Assembly (NCBI GenBank): GCA_900556015.1
Contig: USNH01000032.1
Span: 1 to 8,240, forward strand
Source: an uncultured Eubacteriales bacterium
Lineage (GTDB): Bacteria > Bacillota_A > Clostridia > Oscillospirales > Oscillospiraceae
Reading direction: 5' to 3'
Length of the DNA: 8,240 nucleotides
The notes beneath the pieces were generated by a model. That model saw nothing but the letters and a program-made list of their open reading frames with translations, was not told the DNA's origin and searched no databases. Below, piece by piece: positions 6,832-8,240 of this stretch; position 1 is the first letter of the stretch; each line of letters opens with the position of its first letter. The translations under genes were made by a program, and so were the position numbers.

Positions 6832-7606
6832 TCCTCCGCCACCTCGTTATTCAGCGCGATAAACTCCTCGACGGGCAGTTTCAGGTAGAAGTCCACGCCC
6901 GTTCTCGTGACCGCTGACAGGCGGATGGCCGCTTGGCGTAAGGCTTTCGCCCCGCCCTTTACTCGAAAAAACCGCTGTCGTTCACCGCGTTTTTCAGTTT
7001 CAGCACCTCGCGCAGCGGCAGGCCCGTGAAGAACTCCTCCGGCAGGCCCGTCGCCATGCTCGCAAGGATGCAGGCGAACAGGTAGTTGAAGGAGGTCTCC
7101 GTCACCATAAAGCCAGCGCGTGCCAGCCGGTTCTCTGCCTCGCTCTCGTTCATGCTGTTCAGGTCCGCGATGCCGTTCAGGTCCACCTCCGTGTAGGTCT
7201 GTCCCTTGAAGTGATACGGCTCCTCAAGCTGCATCACGTGGTTCTCCGTCGCGGCATCCACGTTCATGTAGTTGCGCACGACACCGGCCACCTTGCGGCT
7301 GGCCCCGCGCGGCATCAGCTTGAAAAACTCGATGGGCAGCTCCGCCGCCTTCGCGGCGATGGCCCTTGCAAACGCGGTCGTGGTCTCGCACAGCATAGCG
7401 GCGGCCACCTCCCGCTCGTTGAAAAGCTGGCGCTGGGCGTCGATGGCGTCCTTCACCGTCAGCTTATCCAGTCCGCTCAGGTCGATGGAAGTGTATTCCG
7501 TGCCCTCGAACTTGTAGGGCTTGCCCAGGTCGATCACGCGCTCGCTCTGCGTGGTCTGCGCGGTTTCCTCGTTGGCCTCCGCCATCATGTTCTTTTCTTC
7601 ATTCAT
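6810..7606 (-). CDS. Frameshifted tail assembly chaperone (gpE+E'-like fusion), predicted
   Basis: A -1 shift at the heptamer 6971-6965 would fuse residues 1-214 of the chaperone to 51 further residues, giving a 265-residue protein that stops at TAG 6812-6810. The extension begins RVKGGAKALRQAAIRL and contains GVDFYLKLPVEEFIALNNEV then AEEWHR. This Leu/Pro then Glu-rich helix is the style of E' domains that bind the tape measure protein. The extension frame has no ATG, GTG or TTG in the 75 bases before the slip site and only one internal GTG, so it is unlikely to be a separate gene. It also fills the otherwise empty stretch between chaperone and tape measure genes and overlaps the latter's start by 22 bases. 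P2 (T TTT TTG), lambda and Mu all produce such fusions. The shift itself is inferred, not observed. Confidence 0.83.
6959..7606 (-). CDS. Tail assembly chaperone (gpE-like), with internal tandem duplication
   Basis: The 215-residue protein sits between tube and tape measure genes, where contractile-tail phages encode the tail assembly chaperone (P2 gpE, Mu gp41 type). It binds the tape measure protein and recruits tube subunits, and is not part of the finished tail. Two halves are related. Residues 23-114 and 123-214 share the pattern P-Y-x-F-x-G-x-x-Y-T-x-(I/V)-D-L-x-G near the start and L-P-x-E-F-F later; 14 of the first 40 aligned positions are identical. One such domain is the usual size of gpE (about 90-100 residues), so this is a doubled form. 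The N-terminus is acidic and Gln/Thr-rich. The start is set by AAAGGAG at 7620-7614, seven bases upstream. The last codons carry a T TTT TTC slippery heptamer, so this is the unshifted product. Confidence 0.86.
   Translation of the reverse strand: MNEEKNMMAEANEETAQTTQSERVIDLGKPYKFEGTEYTSIDLSGLDKLTVKDAIDAQRQLFNEREVAAAMLCETTTAFARAIAAKAAELPIEFFKLMPRGASRKVAGVVRNYMNVDAATENHVMQLEEPYHFKGQTYTEVDLNGIADLNSMNESEAENRLARAGFMVTETSFNYLFACILASMATGLPEEFFTGLPLREVLKLKNAVNDSGFFE
6965..6971 (-). promoter_or_regulatory. -1 ribosomal frameshift slippery site T TTT TTC
   Basis: In the chaperone frame the codons read GGT TTT TTC GAG TAA, so the six T bases and C form an X XXY YYZ heptamer exactly in phase, two codons before the stop. 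Tandem re-pairing gives TTT TTT and opens the E' frame. P2 uses the near-identical T TTT TTG. A small possible stimulatory hairpin lies 11 bases downstream: 6953-6949 pairing with 6944-6940 around a GAAA loop, including two G-U pairs. That hairpin is weak and uncertain. Confidence 0.82.
6965..7240 (-). repeat. Chaperone domain copy 2, ending at the slip site
   Basis: This encodes residues 123-214. The second domain ends at the frameshift heptamer, so only this copy would be directly joined to the E' extension, as expected if the ancestral single-domain gene gained an extra upstream copy. Confidence 0.68.
7265..7540 (-). repeat. Chaperone domain copy 1
   Basis: This encodes residues 23-114 of the chaperone. 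It shares the P-Y-x-F-x-G-x-x-Y-T and L-P-x-E-F-F landmarks with copy 2. A two-residue gap is needed between the landmarks. The separation of the landmarks from copy to copy is about 100 residues. Confidence 0.7.
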
Positions 7607-7637
7607 AGTGCTGCTCCTTTCGGTTTTTGAATATTGC

Positions 7638-7677
7638 GCAGGCCCTACCCTCCGCCGGTGCAGAGAGTAGAGCCTGC
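7638..7677 (-). other. Strong RNA hairpin between tube and chaperone genes
   Basis: The minus-strand RNA can form an 18-bp uninterrupted stem (7677-7660 with 7655-7638) closed by an ACCG loop. The outer arms are GCAGGC/GCCTGC, and three inner pairs are G-U. On the plus strand those three positions would be A-C mismatches, so the fold favours leftward transcripts. No T-run follows it in the leftward direction (GCAATATTC follows), so it is not a textbook intrinsic terminator. It may stabilise the abundant tube mRNA, cause partial termination or mark an RNase cut. The chaperone Shine-Dalgarno begins 18 bases downstream. Confidence 0.72.
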
Positions 7678-7705
7678 TCGTTTCGCTTTTGACTTTCCGG
7701 CCTTA

Positions 7706-8233
7706 TCAGGTCAGCTCGGAGATGCCTGCCAGCATATCCACGCCGTTGACCTTGTAGACGCCGTTCAGCTTGTCCACTTCCAGCAGCGGGGAACCGTCGT
7801 TCTCCACCAGCAGATAGGTCAGCTCAAGCGTCACCTTGGCCTCCATGCCTTCACCCTTCTCCACCTTGCCGGGGTTGAAGGTCTTCACGCGGCCCATCTC
7901 CACCACGCGCAGGCCCTTGAAGGCGTAGCCGCCGATCTTATCGTAGACCTGCTGGGCGGCGCGCAGCGTCAGGTTCACCACGGACAGGGGAGAAAGCATA
8001 TCCATGGCGCTGCTGTACAGCACATTGAAGTCGATCTCCTGCTCCATGCTCTCGAACTGGCCGATGGTGGGGCTGTCGATCTCGCCGTTGATGCCAGCGC
8101 CGGACACGGTGCTGGTCTTCATCTTCACCTCCGGCAGCGTAACAGACGCAGCTACGCCGATCATCTTGTTACCGTCCAGATAGGTGTTGAAGTCGTTGAT
8201 CTTCTCAGGGATGTAGTTGTTGCTGATGCTCAT
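7706..8233 (-). CDS. Major tail tube protein (gpFII-like)
   Basis: The 175-residue protein is close in length to P2 gpFII (172) and shows the family's layout. It has an N-terminal YIPEKINDFNTYLDGNKMIG, then VTLPEVKMKTSTVSGAGINGEIDSP, which matches the P-E-V/L, then A-G-x-x-G-E-I-D pattern. QMEQEIDF-type strands and a C-terminal region GYAFKGLRVVEMGRVKTFNPG and VEKGEGMEAKVTLELTYLLVE follow, as in the tube fold. Hexamers stack to form the inner tube inside the contractile sheath. Its presence, with gpW and gpV types, is the main reason to call the tail contractile. The start is at 8233; only seven bases remain before the window edge, so its ribosome binding site cannot be seen. A sheath gene is expected just upstream. 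Confidence 0.92.
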   Translation of the reverse strand: MSISNNYIPEKINDFNTYLDGNKMIGVAASVTLPEVKMKTSTVSGAGINGEIDSPTIGQFESMEQEIDFNVLYSSAMDMLSPLSVVNLTLRAAQQVYDKIGGYAFKGLRVVEMGRVKTFNPGKVEKGEGMEAKVTLELTYLLVENDGSPLLEVDKLNGVYKVNGVDMLAGISELT

Positions 8234-8240
8234 GTTTTCG

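Noticed and set aside
6810..6962. The E' extension as an independent small gene
   Set aside because: That frame has no ATG, GTG or TTG in the 75 bases before the slip site. Its only internal GTG would cut off nearly half of the extension, and the in-phase slippery heptamer gives a simpler explanation.
7638..7677. Reading the intergenic hairpin as an intrinsic terminator for plus-strand transcription
   Set aside because: The plus-strand fold would have three A-C mismatches, the downstream T-richness is broken (TCGTTTCGCTTTTG), and there is no plus-strand gene for it to end.
1..8240. CRISPR arrays, tRNA genes, insertion sequences, attachment sites or diversity-generating repeats
   Set aside because: I saw no regularly spaced direct repeats, cloverleaf-like segments, transposase frames or terminal inverted repeats. 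Coding sequence fills nearly all of the window, and the only repeats found are within the hub, chaperone and tape measure proteins.

Overview
The window is a continuous stretch of the tail and baseplate operon of a contractile-tailed (myovirus-type, P2/Mu-like) phage, prophage or phage tail-like particle. Every supported gene reads leftward on the minus strand. The genes are tightly packed, with short gaps or overlaps and a recognisable Shine-Dalgarno sequence before each start I could inspect. The high GC content, purine-rich Shine-Dalgarno sites and protein style suggest a GC-rich Gram-positive gut Clostridia host (Oscillospiraceae/Ruminococcaceae-like). That host call is an inference from style, not from a marker gene.

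In transcription order (right to left) the layout is: tail tube protein (gpFII family, 8233-7706); a 99-bp spacer with a strong 18-bp RNA hairpin; tail assembly chaperone (gpE family, 7606-6959), which appears to be extended by a -1 ribosomal frameshift into a 51-codon E'-like tail ending at 6810; tape measure protein (6831-3487); small LysM-type gpX protein (3474-3265); gpD-type baseplate hub (3272-1482); gpV-type central spike (1479-691); gpU-like protein (662-273); and the start of a gpW/gp25-like sheath initiator (259 to beyond the left edge, GTG start).

Together these build the inner tail. The chaperone and its frameshifted form coat the tape measure protein, the tube protein polymerises around it, and the hub, LysM protein and spike form the tip on which the tube starts. 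gpU- and gpW-like proteins tie the hub to the sheath and wedges. The sheath gene should lie just right of the window, and the wedge (gpJ/gpI) and tail-fibre genes just left. No capsid, lysis or integration gene is present, so the window cannot distinguish an intact phage from a tailocin.

The most notable points are an in-frame T TTT TTC slippery heptamer at the end of the chaperone gene, an internal tandem duplication within that chaperone, and a hub protein carrying two copies of a 68-residue SH3-like module (46 of 68 residues identical). One copy is apparently inserted inside the hub fold and the other is appended at the C-terminus. A further point is a tube/chaperone intergenic hairpin that pairs fully only in the leftward transcript. 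I see no sign of a wholly new system; the window is a conserved tail module with unusual domain architecture.
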